Assembly (NCBI GenBank): GCA_014529385.2
Contig: CM043942.1
Location: 24,013,991 to 24,077,990, forward strand
Origin: Adiantum capillus-veneris
Taxonomy: Eukaryota > Streptophyta > Polypodiopsida > Polypodiales > Pteridaceae
Length of the DNA: 64,000 nucleotides
Direction: 5' to 3'
Part shown: piece after piece, positions 35,074 to 47,263 of the stretch
Numbering within the stretch: the first letter of the stretch is position 1
Layout: every line of letters starts with the position of its first letter
Translations under genes and position numbers: made by a program
Notes under the pieces: generated by a model
The model's database searches: none
Told to the model about the DNA's origin: nothing
What the model saw: the letters and a program-made list of their open reading frames with translations, nothing else

Positions 35074-35435
35074 ATGACCATGGGAGAGGGACACTCTTGA
35101 GAGAGAGTGATTGTATTCTATTTCCAATTAACTTGTAAAGAGAAGTTTCGAAACATGTTTCTTAACTATCCAATTTCCACATCTTAAAGCACCACCTGCC
35201 GTTCAAATGGATACGAGATTTTGCCACGCTAAAATGACAACGGGAGAGGGACACTCTTGCTCATTGCAAATGACCACGGGAGAGGGACACTCTTGAGAGA
35301 GAGTGAGCGTATTCTATTTCCAATTAACTTGTAAAGAGAAGTTTGAAACATGTTTCTTAACTATCCGATTTCCCACATCTTAAAGCACCACCCGCCGTTC
35401 AAATGGATACAAGATTTTGCCACCCTAAAATGTTA
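35074..35435. repeat. 196-bp tandem duplication
   Basis: ATGACCAYGGGAGAGGGACA starts at 35074 and again at 35270, and each copy runs to AAAATG through TTCAAATGGATACRAGATTT. The copies differ at a handful of bases. No coding role seen. Confidence 0.85.
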
Positions 35436-35852
35436 TTGTTAATCAAGTTCTAGCTTGGGGCTTGAGGTTGAGGCTACAGAGAACAATTTGCATGCAAGTG
35501 CCGGTATAGACAAAACTGTTGGTAGTGACACTCAGAAGTAGAGAAAGCAGAAGTGAAGTCAAAATGGATGGTGTTTTGATGGGCTGCCCAAGAAGTTACT
35601 CGTAAAGGGCATTGTAGAAGTGTGTTTTGTTACATTAACTGCAGCTAAAGGCAATTGTACCAAATGACATCAGAGTCTGTTGCTAAGGGAAATGTGTAAA
35701 TGATTCAAATTGGTTCTTGTTATGTTAATTTCAGCAAATGCGATGGCCAAGTTTTACTTCAAATTCTGTCTAGTTAAGCTGAGTTGTAGTCATGGTGTTT
35801 TCCTTCAATGCTGGGCTGTATCAATTGTAATGAGATGGGAATGCGAGCTAAT

Positions 35853-35856
<4 letters not shown>
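35436..35856. other. Unassigned sequence left of LINE-B4
   Basis: No transposon family recognised. A short plus-strand stretch near 35450-35530 is open (EVEATENNLHASAGIDKTVG) and could be part of a host exon, but it has no clear splice sites. If the exon at 50367 belongs to a host gene, this may be intron. Confidence 0.35.
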
Positions 35857-35917
<61 letters not shown>

Positions 35918-36105
35918 TGATATGATATGATATGATATATTAACGTCTTCAAAAGGCCAAAATGACCTTTAAGACCAGCTGATACAAAGTGGTGAAACTA
36001 GTACAATGTCTGAATACAAAAGTACAAAAGTACAAAGGTACTGAATGCAAAAATTAAAAATGAGGAGTGAGTAGTGACAGTGAAAATGAAGTGTAGAGTA
36101 AGTTC

Positions 36106-36533
36106 TCAATGACACTCCGGATGTCGTGCTAGGATGTCCCTGATCCTCTGCTGAAGTCTCCGTCTATGGAGTGTGCTCTTGTGTCTCGGTCGTGGTTGCC
36201 TCAATCTCCCAAGCTCAATCGCCCTGTCAATGAGGGTGCCTCTGGTATGCACGCGGGCACAACTCTGCACTGGTGGCTGCTCTCCCGGCTTTCCCGATTC
36301 AAAGAAATCTGTGATCGGTCTCTGTGACTGTCGTGTCCCATGTTTCCTCAACAGACTATCCCTATGCCGTTGTAGCTCAAGTAGATATAAGCCAAGGCAT
36401 CTCTGATCCTGATACTTCATGACTCTATCTAGGGGTCCAAAGCCCTCCCTGAATAAGCAATGCAAGCGCCCTCGTATCTCATAATACACAGTGCAGTGGC
36501 ATATGTAATGTAACTCTGTCTCTGGCACTGTAC
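36106..36533 (-). pseudogene. LINE-B4 ORF2 C-terminus
   Basis: PETELHYICHC completes the CCHC finger whose first two Cys are across E7 at about 47280. Then come GRLHCLFREGFGPLDRV, DQRCLGLYLLELQRHRD and an Arg-rich end (RPRHKSTLHRRRLQQRIRDIL), stopping at 36106. Frames on the two sides of E7 agree once one TGTAC copy is removed. Confidence 0.9.
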
Positions 36534-36809
36534 TGATGAGCGTGTGGCGGTGTGTGCAAGTGAAAGAGCACGCGAGGAAGTGCAGTGTGTGCAGAGAGGG
36601 GTGGCGAAAGCCAGCAGGAGAGGAAGCGCTAGCAAAACGATGAGGGAGAGAGAGAGAGCTCACGTTTTTGGGGAAAATTCAATAAGTGAGTTTTGGATTT
36701 TCCCACTTTTATCATAAGTGACCTTTAAAAAATGTGTCCAGGTTCAATATGAATTTGGACAAAGTATAAAAATGTACAAAAAGGGGTTATTTAGGCCTTT
36801 AACCCAACA
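36534..36809 (-). repeat. E7 3' LTR (276 bp)
   Basis: TGATGAGCGTGTGGCGG start and CCCAACA end. On the minus strand the polypurine tract AAGTGGGAGGT immediately precedes TGTTGGG. It matches the split 5' LTR (43017-43049 plus 47019-47263). Confidence 0.9.
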
Positions 36810-36844
36810 ACCTCCCACTTAAAGGTATAAATGACGCCTTTAAG

Positions 36845-38575
36845 TTAACCAACACCCACCAGTTGTATGCAATGCTCATGTTGAGCCTTAGCAAGACTCT
36901 TGGTGAGAACATCTACAGGGTTATCCTGTGTGTGAATCTTAGTCAAGGTGACTAGACCATCCTCCAATACCTGTCGTATGAAGTGGTATCGCACATCAAT
37001 GTGCTTCGTCCGTGCATGAAACATGGCATTCTTAGCCAAATAGACAGCACTTTGGCTATCACATCCCAAGACAAGAGTACTAGCAGGCATACCAAGCTCT
37101 TTGACAAGTCTGCCCAACCATATGGCCTCTTTAGAAGCCTCAGTGGCTGAAATATATTCAGCCTCAGTAGTACTCAATGCCACAATTTTTTGCAGTCGTG
37201 AACACCAAGAGACAGCACCACTAGCAATAGCAAACACATAGCCACTAGTGGACTTCCTGGTATCCAAGTCACCTGCCATATCTGCATCACAATAGCCCTA
37301 CAACTTCAGGTCACTTTTGCCATAGCATATACACCTAGATTGTGTACCTGACAAGTATCTCAGAATGCATTTCACAGCTTCCCAATGTGCTTTGCCGGGA
37401 TTGGACATGTATCTACTAACAACTCCCACCGCATGGGCAATGTCAGGACGAGTGGCAACCATAGCATACATAAGAGAACCACAAGCTGATGCATAAGGGA
37501 TTCCCTTCATAGCATTCATTGCCACGTCATCCTTTGGGCAATCGGCTTTGCTAAGTTTTGTGTGTGGAGGTAAAGGTGACTTAGCTTCAGCTATGTTAAA
37601 CCTGTCAAGTACTTTAGCAATGTACTTTTCTTGAGATAAAAAGAGTAATTTCAGCTTTCTATCTCTCTTGATTCTCATGCCCAAGATGTGCTCAGCATCA
37701 CCTAAATCCTTCATTGCAAAAGCTGAATTCAGCTGACGTTAAAGAGCAACAATGGTAGACTTATGCTTCCCAGCAATCAACATATCATCTACATATAGCA
37801 CAAGGATTATAGGACTTCCATCATTATCCTTCTTTGTATACAAACAATGGTCTGAATGGCTGCGTTTAAAGCCTTGAGACAGCATAAAAGTATCAAACTT
37901 TTTGTACCACTGACGTGATGACTGCCTCAAACCATACAGTGCCCTTCTTAGTTTGCATACAAGTTCCTTTCTATCAGGAACTACAAAACCCTCAGGTTGC
38001 TTCATGTAGATATCTTCATCAATGTCACCATGAAGAAAAGCTGTTTTTACATCCATTTGATTCAATTCTAAGTCAAGCACTGCAGCGAGAGCAAAAAGGA
38101 CACGCAATGTCGTAAGCTTTACAACAGGAGAAAAGATCTCTTGAAAGTCAATCCCCTCTTTCTGTGCATACCCTTTGGGAACTAACGTTGCTTTATACTT
38201 GGGCTTTCCATCAACACATTTGACCTTGTAAACCCATTTGTTAGGAAGAGCCTTTCTTCCTTTAGGCAATGGCACAAGATCCCAAGTATTGTTTGCATGC
38301 AAAGATTTGATTTCCTCTTGCATTGCAAGCTCCCACTTACTGCTTTACTCACATGATTTTGCCTCTTTATATGTAAGAGGCTCTCCCTCATCTGTCAACA
38401 TAACATGATGCAAAGAGGGGTCAAAGCGTTGTATCAACCTTATGACACGAGTAGACCTGCGTACCCAATGATCTACATTCTCAGGCACAGGTTCTAATGA
38501 AACCGGCCTGTTCAATCCAAAAAGGGCAGTAGACTTTACTTCAAACCTTGATTTAGCTTTCACCCATTATTAGTC
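36845..38575 (-). pseudogene. E7 reverse transcriptase and RNase H (copia)
   Basis: RT shows NKWVYKVKC, EIFSPVVKLTTLR, QMDVKTAFLHGDIDEDIYM, CKLRRALYGLRQSSRQWY and LVLYVDDMLIAG (YVDD). After a TAA near 37739 the frame resumes with MKDLGDAEHILGMRI and ARPDIAHAVGVVSRYMSNP-like sequence. A TAG near 37296 precedes [22 protein letters not shown] and the RNase H end [22 protein letters not shown]. Both stops are single substitutions in one frame. The N-terminal linker (VPENVDHWVRRSTRV) reaches 38575, where the solo LTR begins. Confidence 0.9.
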
Positions 38576-38599
38576 GTCTATTATACCTGCACTATAGTG

Positions 38600-39930
38600 A
38601 CACAAGAGAGGGGAATGGGATACAAATGCTAGAATGCACCTGTATGAGAAGACCGACACCAGATTGGCCCCTAACTTAGGCGCCCCTTTCGGTATTTCTT
38701 TATTGTTCAAAAGAGGGAATATACGCTGTGGTTCTTTCCAAGCTGCCCCGCACAACCTTGGCTGAATTTTGACTGTTCTGGCTTGATTTCGGCAGCATAA
38801 CTGTACGAGAACCCTTCATAGTTAGTATTCCCACGCATTGGTCGACTTTCCCGACGCATACGGGCACTTTGCAAAACATGGCGAGAATGTGCAGCACGTT
38901 GAATTCTCTGTTTTCAGCCCTGAAAATGCGCCAGATCACCTGTACAGCGGTCCCCTTGCGTCCTCGAATCTCCTGGGGGTATTAGGGTCCGTTTAGGGCC
39001 AAAACCCTAAACCTGCAAAAATACACAGCAGGCTGTAATTTACTGTTTCGGGCTCCGTTTCGCGTGCCGGTCGCATCCTTAGCAAGTCCTCGAGCTCCCG
39101 CACCTGTAGGGCTACTTGCCCTTTGAATCGGACGAGATTTCTAGCGTGAAACCTCTCCGAATTCACCTGTACCTGCGGGGGGATTAGCCGCTAGCTAATC
39201 CAGTACCTGTGCAAGAGGCTCTTGCCTCGGCAATCGCGCATGAACCCACACAACTGTACATTGGTCAAATGAAGAGCCCACTAGAGGGGCATAACATACT
39301 GCCAAAGGGGAGAGAGAGAGCAGTGCGTAGCGTGCAGGGCATCACTCCTGGCACCGCACTGTGCATAAGAGGGAAAGCAAGCACTCCATAGCTCTTAACC
39401 TGTGACAAATCTGAAAATGAGGCTCTCCCAGCTTAAAATTCAGCGCCACTTCTTGTTGCATGAGGCAAGTGCACCAGAAGGTGCCACTTGGCACATTTAT
39501 AAGCATTTTCCTGTTTCGGGGTTGCCGTCTAAAAATATCCCAACCGGTTGCCCAGTTGACTTCACGGCAGAGTAAGAAAATGTTCCCCTTGTCATTCCGG
39601 AGGTAATGACGTCAACACATTTTCAGGTCCCAAAATAGCAGTTCCCTAAATTTTAGGAGATGCTGCCATTGTATCTTTCTAGGTCATCCGACCCTTTTTG
39701 TACACTGCGGCCACATCCAGAACTGAAATGTAGCCTCTGTAGCAAAGGATTCCACTTTGGCTAGTCAATGACCCCACTTGGCTAACGATAGTCCTTGTCT
39801 AACCTTAGTGCTCTCTTGCCCTCAGGCCTGGACTCCCTTTGGACAATTCCACACTAGCTATGCAATGCATGGCATTTAGATTTCCCGAGGGGTGTTTCCA
39901 AAAAGTGAAAGTAAATAGATAATAAGAAAG
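38600..39930 (-). repeat. Probable solo gypsy LTR inside E7
   Basis: Contains AATAAAGAAATACCGAAAGGGGCGCC (read on the minus strand near 38680-38705) as in the other gypsy LTRs, a TATA-like TTATAAATG near 39498, and AAACCCTAAA near 39003. Plus-strand left end TGACACAAGAG at about 38602; right end probably ATCAACA near 39930. I could not find a matching target duplication, so the limits are approximate. No coding sequence inside. Confidence 0.6.
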
Positions 39931-39945
39931 AAATCAACAAAAAGG

Positions 39946-42005
39946 ATAGATAGTAGTCACACGCTGGTGACATTCTACATCAGGAGGCAACTCATTTTTA
40001 GCATGCTCATGCTGTTGCTGAAAATCATTTTCAGCCATGACAGGTGGCTGTCCATCCTCATTTGGAGCATCTAAATCATGTCCTACCTCTTCTGGCTCAA
40101 GGTTAACCAGCTGATTATCAATTTCAGCTTGCGGTAATGCATCCCGAGGCTCTTTTTCAACATCAATAGGTGGCAAGAGAGGCTGAAATTTGACCGATTT
40201 CTTGTCAATTTCAGAAGATGTAGCATTTTTCAGCAATTTAGCCTCATTGAACACTACATCTCGGCTGCGTACTACCCTGTTAAACTGAGGCAACCGTATC
40301 CTGTAGCCCATTTCACCCTCTTCCCCATAGCCTAGGAAGAGTCCTTGGATGGACTTGGCATCTAGCTTTGTCCTCAAGTCATTACGAACATGGACAAAAG
40401 CCTCGCAACCAAACACTTTCAAATGATCATAAGAGGCAGGTTTGCCAGACCAAACCTCCTCTGAAATGTCATTTTTAGCGTACTGTTAGGAGAGCGATTG
40501 TATACATGAACTGCAATTTTCAAAGCCTCTCCCCAAAACCCATGAGGGAGATTAGCCGTGGACAACATGCAACGCACTCTCTCACATAAAGTACGGTTAT
40601 ACCTCTCAGCCACACCATTAGAAGATGGATTATAAGGGGCTGTCAACTCCCTTTTAATCGTATATTCTTCACAATAACGCTGAAATTCAACAGACGTGTA
40701 CTCTCCCCCATTGTCAGATCTGAGACATTTAAGCTTACTACCCTTTTGCATGGTCACAAAAGCATGAAACCTCTTAAATGCATTAAATGTCTCACTCTTA
40801 TTCTTTAACAAATATGCCCAGCCTTTCCTAGTGCAATCATCAATGAATGTAACAAAGTATGATGCACCACCAAAAGACTTAACAGGCATTGAACATACAT
40901 CGGGGTGAATTAAATCAAGAGCATTAGCTTTGCGCGAGACACCAGAATAATAAGAAGACTTCTTTTGTTTACCATACAAACAGTCATTACAAAAATCTAA
41001 CTTGGTGCCCTTTACATCAACCCTCTTCAAAGAGGAGAGCACATCAAGTCCCTTCTGGCTCATATGGCCAAGTCTTTTGTGCCACAACTCTAAATGAGAA
41101 GCAACTTCGGTCACTGCAAGAAACTTGCCAGGCAAAGCTTTGCCATGTAAATAGTACAATGTACCACTCTTGCATCCCTTGACAATGAGCATTGATCCCT
41201 TAAGCAACTTCCATGAACCACCAGCAAAAATGGTTGTATAACCCTGTGCATCCATCTGGCCAACAGACAATAGACTCTTCTTGATGCCTGGTACATACCT
41301 TACATCTTTAAGCATAAACACTTGGCCATTGTTTAATGCCAAGCGCACAGTGCCCATTCCTTCAATGTCACAAGTATGGTTATCCCCAAGGTAAACCTTG
41401 CTATACTTGCCTGCATGATAAGAAGCAAAACACTCCACAGATGGAGTCACATGAAATGAGGCACCCGAGTCTACTATCCAAGACTGTGTAAGGCCATCAT
41501 TTGCACTTAGCAATGCATCAATGACATCTCTACGTGAGATAAACATGCCTTCTGCATTTTCTACAACAAAATCTGAGGGGCATGAAGTTGCAACCAAGAT
41601 CTCCTCACTGTCGGATAACTTTATGATGACCACACTAGAGGATACATTGACAGTCTCCGAATCCTTGGAGGAGGTACCTATTGATTTTTCCCCTTTCTTA
41701 TTCTCTGTCTTCTTCTTCTCCTGTGATTCCTTCTTTCTTTCCTGCTCTTTCTTGAAATACTTACAATCTGGCTTCTTATGGCCTTTTCTGCCACACTGGT
41801 AACAAGTCACATCCTTATCCCTAGACTTGCTTTTGCTCCTGTTTTGAGTCTTTGTACCTGAATTTTGCTTCTGACTTCTGCCTCTCGCATTGTAAGCAGA
41901 ACTGCCACCTTCCCCACCACTAGGCTTACGTCTAATTTCCTCATTTAAGATGGAGCCTCGCACTCCATCATATGTGAGGTTGGGGCTATTACTCAAAGAA
42001 ACCAC
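39946..42005 (-). pseudogene. E7 gag C-terminus, protease and integrase (copia)
   Basis: The 528-residue frame (42005-40419) has the zinc knuckle C-Y-Q-C-G-R-K-G-H-K-K-P-D-C, the protease box WIVDSGASFHVT, the pre-integrase finger LWHKRLGHMSQKGL...CNDCLYGK, and the integrase core with FIDDCTRKGW, RSDNGGEY and GVAERYNRTLCERVR. A frameshift near 40480 leads to KVFGCEAFVHVRND and LDAKSIQGLFLGYGEE, down to about 39946. The DDE residues are visible. The order protease-integrase-RT is that of copia. Confidence 0.9.
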
Positions 42006-42052
42006 AAGCGTTTCTTAATAGTTTGGCAAAGTCATCAACAAAAATATGGCTT

Positions 42053-42505
42053 TCAACTGTCATCAAAAGGTTGAAGCCCAGTATCCTGTAGTTGACTCAT
42101 AACACTGGTGAAAGCACTTAAGTGCTCAGAAGCCGACTTGGCTTCGTCAAGCATCATGTTCACCAGTTTGCGCATCAAATGCACCTGATTCACAGGGGTG
42201 GCATTCTCATAAGTGGCCTTCAACTTATGCCAAATTGCATGTGCACTGTCCAAGCCCTTTATGTCCACCAGAATGTCATCGGTCACAGTCATTTTGATGT
42301 AGGCCTTTGCCCTCTTGTTGAGCTTGGCCCAATCCTCATCTGGCATATCCTCAGGCTTTACAACCAGAAGGGAGTCCTCACAATCCTTGAGGAACAAAAT
42401 CCCCTGCATCCTGTCCTGCCATAGGTCGAAACCTGTACCGTCAAATCGCTTGATTTCCATCAAGCTCTTGGCATCAGACGACGAGGAAGTAGAGGCCATT
42501 TGCAC
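42053..42505 (-). pseudogene. E7 gag N-terminus (copia, UBN2 type)
   Basis: MEIKRFDGTGFDLWQDRM, LNKRAKAYIKMTVTDDIL, AHAIWHKLKATYENAT and VHLMRKLVNMMLDE are the usual copia gag motifs. It stops near 42053; just downstream in another frame are MTLPNY and ETLVVSLSNSP, so a frameshift and a stop (about 42010-42060) separate it from the rest of gag-pol. Confidence 0.85.
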
Positions 42506-42549
42506 GGATAAAAATGCAGCAGAAAGTGTCTACACAAAATCTGAAAATT

Positions 42550-43016
42550 TTCAGTGATCACAATGTACCGCACGTTGCATACAATGTGCTGAAAATTTCA
42601 GCAATTAACAAGTATCCCTAATGCGTACTTGCATAAATCCACAAAAGGCGTACATAAACCTCAATTTGTGTACATAAAAACAGTCCAATTCTAAATTTTC
42701 TACAAATTTACTGTTTTGTCGCATCAATTTACATCAAATAGACCTGTTTTGAGTGGGAAAAGCAAGGGGCATTCACGGGAATCGATTTAGAACACCTGCG
42801 TTTTGCTGTTTTGACCTGTAATTTTTTGGTTTTTACCTGTTTTGACCTAATTTTAGCGTGCTTTAGGCTGTTTTGGAAACCCTAATCACCCTAGGTGACA
42901 CCGGAAGCAAGGGGCTTCGCGATGAAAGCGGAAATTTGACGCGAGAGAAGTATTTCGCCTGCTGTCCAGCCTCCTGCGCAAAGCTTCTGAAACCCTAAGC
43001 TGGCTTTGATACCAGT
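42550..43016. other. E7 leader, no gene
   Basis: Untranslated leader between the primer site (43015-43003, TGGTATCAAAGC on the minus strand) and gag. It holds AAACCCTAA-type boxes near 42890 and 42990. No open frame of note. Confidence 0.7.
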
Positions 43017-43049
43017 TGATGATCGTGCGGCGGTGTGTGCAAGTGAAAG
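43017..43049 (-). repeat. E7 5' LTR, first part
   Basis: TGATGATCGTGCGGCGGTGTGTGCAAG matches the start of the other LTR. It is cut at 43049 by the hAT; the rest is at 47019-47263 after the 8-bp duplication. Confidence 0.9.
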
Positions 43050-43480
43050 CAGAGTAGTCTCGTACGGTCCCGTACGTTTTGTACGCGTACGATGATGTGC
43101 GGTACTAAACGAACTAAAAAAATTTATGATGTACGATGACGTTATGTAGGTTCAAATTTAAAAAAACAAATAATTCTCAAGTCTAAGGGCCTAAGGCTTA
43201 GGCCTTAATACTTACTTATAGAAACTTGACATTTGTATAGATTACAAGTTAGTAGTTACAATACTACAATGTAAAGAGTCAAAACTCAAAGACTAAAGAG
43301 AATGAGCATTACATAAACCAAAATGATCATTGAAATTTGATAAGTAGAGACCAAGTGGCAAGGGCTACAAAGTACTCAAAAAGTGGCAAGGGATAGAAAA
43401 AAGTGGGGGGACCAAGTGGCAAGGGCTAGAAAGTACTCAAAAAGTGGCACACCATAATAGAGAGACTAAAAGTAAAGTCA

Positions 43481-46412
43481 CTAGTCACTAGTGCTCTCAT
43501 CATCTTCCTCATCTTCCTCTTCTGAGCCTTGCTCATCAACATCATCCTCCTCCTCACAAGAGTCGAAGGATGACGGCTCATAATCTCCATCACTAATGAG
43601 GTTGCCTTCATCATCATACTCTGGCTCTCGAGGCTCTCTATCCTCCATAGTGATGGCCGCCGCACAAGAGCCGCTTCCGGAGCCTCGCCGCACATAGGTC
43701 CTAGGAGCCTCCGTGGGTGTTGTTGATGCTTTGCCTCTACCTCTTGTAGCCTTGGCACCTCTACCTCTTGTAGCCGATGTAACTCCATGGATGACGACCT
43801 TCTTGCGTGATCGTGTGCGAGAAACCCGGCGATCAATCTCCTCAAGCTCCAAGTAGAGCTCACGAAAAATCATTTGCTCCTCAGGGTCTTGCTCTTTATT
43901 GACACTCTTTAGAGTGTCAATCGTAAGTGTGAGCTCATCCACGTTGACCTATTTGACATTTACAACATTGGACAATGAAAACATAATTAGTATATTCAAA
44001 CTAATTAAAGACTAGACTCTAGAGTATAGAAAATGGAGTGAGTCGTGATTATAATTTATAATTTATACCTGTCGAGCCATAGGCATCTCATGCATAGAGC
44101 GCAACATGCGTAAATTGGAGCGACAATAGATAAGTCGCTCTAATTGCTTTGTTGAGAGCTTGTTTCGGATTTTGGTGTGGATGAGGGAGTATGCGGACCA
44201 ATTACGCTCACATGCTCCCGATGAGCAATCCTAAAACACATCAAGAGAGGCATAAGCTATAAGAGACTATAGTTGAACTTTGAAGAGATTAAGCACAAAA
44301 TGTAAAAGTTTGAGGCTTGTCGCTTACTTGGCCAAGAACCCTCAAAGCAAGTCGTTTGAGAGTAGGCAATTGATAGCCAAAGCTCTCCCACCAAAATAAA
44401 GGCTTCACCAAAGATTGCCGCTTCCAACACAAGTTGGAAGTAAATGCGGTGCCTTGTTGGTCGCTATAGTTGATTACCTCTTGGAGAAATGCTCCAATGT
44501 CCTCTTCTTTTAGCACCTTAAAGAGGTAATTGTTGCGCTCCTCAATAAGCTCTTGATTTGCAAAGAGTTCGGGCTTCTTGTAAGCCGGATGCAAGAGAGC
44601 CGCAAAGTAATGGATAGGTCTCTTCATCCAATCCCACCGCTTTGTGATTAGGAGGAGAATGTCGTCTCTCTTGGGAGAGTCCTCGAGGTAATCACTACAA
44701 GAAGAGAGGAAATGTACTAAGTAGAGAAACAAGTATGTAGAATTTAGATATATAGAGAATGTATTATGTAATAATAAATATGTAGTTATACCGTGTTCCA
44801 TCGGGAGCCCCATCTAGGATTGTAGACTTCTCAATCTCCTTGTAAGCTTCCTCCATGAAGTGCCATAGAAGCCCAATAGTTGCCCCTTCCATGTCGGTCA
44901 TGCGGAGAGCCTTGTACAAGGGCAAGATCGCAATGACAAGACCCTTAATTTCTTGCCAAAACTTTTCCCGCAAGCAAAGCCGTTGGATGGCTTTTGCATC
45001 TTGTTGGGAAGCGGCGCACTCTCCATTCATCCACTCCTTAAACTCATCGGAGACCATGGTCTTTTGTATTTTGTTTTGCACATCATAGAGCCGCTCTAGA
45101 AGTAGCCACATGGCGGCAAAGCGAGTGGCCGATGGCTTCTTCAACTCAAGGTCGGAGTAGGTGCGGTAAATGGCAAGCACCCTCACTTTGCCATTGATGA
45201 AATTGATGATGGAGAGTGCTTGGTTGAGGATATCTTTCACCCAACCTAGCTCTCCTATGTCTTCAAAGAGAAGGTCAAGGCAATGAGAGGCACATGGAGT
45301 CCATACTATGGATGGAAATTCCTTCTCTAGCCTCTTACTCATTGCCTTGCAATTTGAAGCATTGTCGGTAATCACTTGCACGACATGCTCCGCACCAACC
45401 TACACAAGAGGCCTTTGTGACAAGAAGAGTTAAAACTTAAAAATTAAAACATAGGACTCATTGGCAATTGCTCAAGACATAAAGGCTCGATTTACGGTTT
45501 TACCTCAAGAATGGCTGGGCGGATGTGCTTCCAAATGAATGCCCCGGTCACTTTCTTCCCTCTCGAACCCGCATCCACCGCCTGTAAGAAGTACGTACCA
45601 AGAGGACAAGAAACAAGAATGTTGATGATGCCCCTCTTCTTGCGGTCGCTCCATCCGTCGGAGAGAATAGAGCATCCATACTTTGCCCAACCCGCACGTA
45701 CGGGCTCAAGTGACTTGTCAATCCTTGCCCTCTCTTCATCAAGCTTCGTTGTTCTCATGTCATGGTATGACACACCCGTCCACCCTTCGCATGGACCAAC
45801 CGCCGCAATTGCTATGATCATCCTCTTCCATCGCTCCAACCGAAGAATGTTGAAGGAGAGATTGCATTCAATCACCGTGTGGGCAATCTCTATTTCCGCG
45901 ATTCTTTGTCTCTCCTTGAGGAAAGACAAGGGGCCGGAGCATCCACCCACCGATTTCGCAAGAGAAGTTTGCTTTGCCATCTTCGGAGGCCGGCCACGAT
46001 CACTTGAAGACCCCTTGGACTTCTTGGACTTCTTGGACTTCTTGGAGGAGGCACTACCATCACATGAGGCCGCGGTGGCACCAGTAGCCATGGACATAGT
46101 TGGAGAGGTCTCTTCCTCCGAATCGGAGCTATCAACATCCGGCGACACGAACTCATCCGAGGTGACTCTACCCTTGCGTGTCTTCAATGGAAGATACTTT
46201 CTCTTGCATTCCGCAAGGATATCTTTGGGGATATTAGGACATGGCCCCGCTTGTCCTCCCATCTTTGTCAAGTGGATGAGGAGACGGGTGATGGAAGAGG
46301 TCATAGCTTTTGGGCAATATTTGCACCACCACTTGCAAGAGTTTTGCTTGCCCCCCACCCGCTCAAAATATCGGCAATGCTTCTCAAAGGCTTCATGAAG
46401 AGGAGGCGGCAT
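43481..46412 (-). CDS. hAT transposase, five-exon model, apparently intact
   Basis: Proposed exons: 46412-45504, 45399-44792, 44694-44328, 44230-44069, 43948-43481, all with GT-AG introns and matching phases, giving 837 residues. Exon 1 has a BED finger (CKWWCKYC...LLIHLTKM...PCPN), a Lys/Ser-rich nuclear signal and an RGRPPK AT-hook-like motif, then SILSDGWSD with the first catalytic Asp. Exon 2 opens VVQVITDNASNCKA with the second Asp and continues WTPCASHCLDLLFEDIG. Exons 3-4 carry the dimerisation region, PLFWWESFG, LPTLKRLALRVLGQ, then SSGACERNWSAYS with the catalytic Glu. Exon 5 is an Arg/Gly linker and a very acidic tail. The splice model is by eye. Confidence 0.85.
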
Positions 46413-46465
46413 TATGTAGTATGTAGCTAGTAGCTACTAGTATGATGTATGATGTATCAATAGAT

Positions 46466-46529
<64 letters not shown>

Positions 46530-46560
46530 CAAGGAAGCTTGAAGGAGAGACCCGTCACCC
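46413..46560. repeat. (GA)n in the transposase 5' leader
   Basis: About 62 bp of GA at 46465-46526, some 50 bp upstream of the transposase ATG; in transcript sense it is (CT)n. CT-rich leaders are common near plant transcription starts, so it may be part of the promoter or 5' UTR. Confidence 0.8.
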
Positions 46561-47018
46561 AAGGGAGCTTGAAGGAGAGAGATGGTAGACCCAATGGAGA
46601 CTCGAGAGCTTGAGAGCTTCAATGGAAGCACATGGAGATGAGAGGGTAGAGCATTGAGAGGCTTAGGGCTAAAGCTTGTAGCTTGTAGTTGTAGGTTGTA
46701 TTGGATAACAAAGGGGAAGGGTTGCTTAAATAGGAGAGGAAGAGCATGTGAGGCTTGACTCTTGAGCAATGGACATTGGCCCTTGGGCAATAAGCATGGC
46801 AATGGCCCATGGGCTTGCATTTGGCTTCAAAACTGCCCGCAAACGGCTCCAAAAGGCCTACAAACTGGACGTTGCAAAACGGTCAAAAAGCTGCCAACGG
46901 TCATAAACTGCCGAAAAAAGTCACCGGACGGAACGAACGGAACGCACGGGACGGGACGGGTCCGGCCGGACGGAACGAGAGGTTCCGTTCGACGTACGAA
47001 AACTACCCTGAGTGAAAG

Positions 47019-47263
47019 AGCACGCGAGGAAGTGCAGTGTGTGTGCAGATAGGGGTGGCGAAAGCCAGCAGGAGAGGAAGCGCTAGCAGAACGATGAGGG
47101 AGAGAGAGAGAGCTCACGTTTTTGGAGAAAACTCAATAAGTGAGTTTTGGATTTTTCCACTTTTATTATAAGTGACCTTTAAAAAATGTGTCTAGGTTCA
47201 ATATAAACTTGGACAAAGTATAAAAATGTACAAAAAGGGGTTATTTAGGCCTTTAACCCAACA
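47019..47263 (-). repeat. E7 5' LTR, remaining part
   Basis: Continues from 43049 after the hAT; AGCACGCGAGGAAGTGCAG through CTTTAACCCAACA, matching 36565-36809. Confidence 0.92.

Larger units (their letters stand above)
43050..47010 (-). mobile_element. hAT DNA transposon, structurally complete
   Basis: 3,961 bp bounded by terminal inverted repeats CAGAGTAGTCTCGTACG and CAGGGTAGTTTTCGTACG (read inward), with an exact 8-bp target duplication AGTGAAAG at 43042-43049 and 47011-47018. Removing it restores the copia LTR. Both subterminal regions carry repeated CGTACG and GGAACG/GGACGG motifs, probable transposase-binding sites. One transposase gene lies inside on the minus strand. It is the youngest insertion in its nest. 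Confidence 0.95.
36534..47263 (-). mobile_element. E7: Ty1/copia retrotransposon with exact TSD, carrying two later insertions
   Basis: LTRs of about 276 bp flank a copia gag-pol on the minus strand. TGTAC is duplicated exactly at 36529-36533 and 47264-47268. Inside it are a solo gypsy-type LTR (about 38600-39930), placed between integrase and reverse transcriptase, and a hAT transposon (43050-47010) in the 5' LTR. Coding parts carry a few stops and frameshifts, so it is inactive. Confidence 0.92.

Noticed and set aside
45511-46398. 295-codon plus-strand frame opposite transposase exon 1
   Set aside because: Mirror of the hAT transposase coding strand; the minus strand has the BED finger and catalytic motifs.
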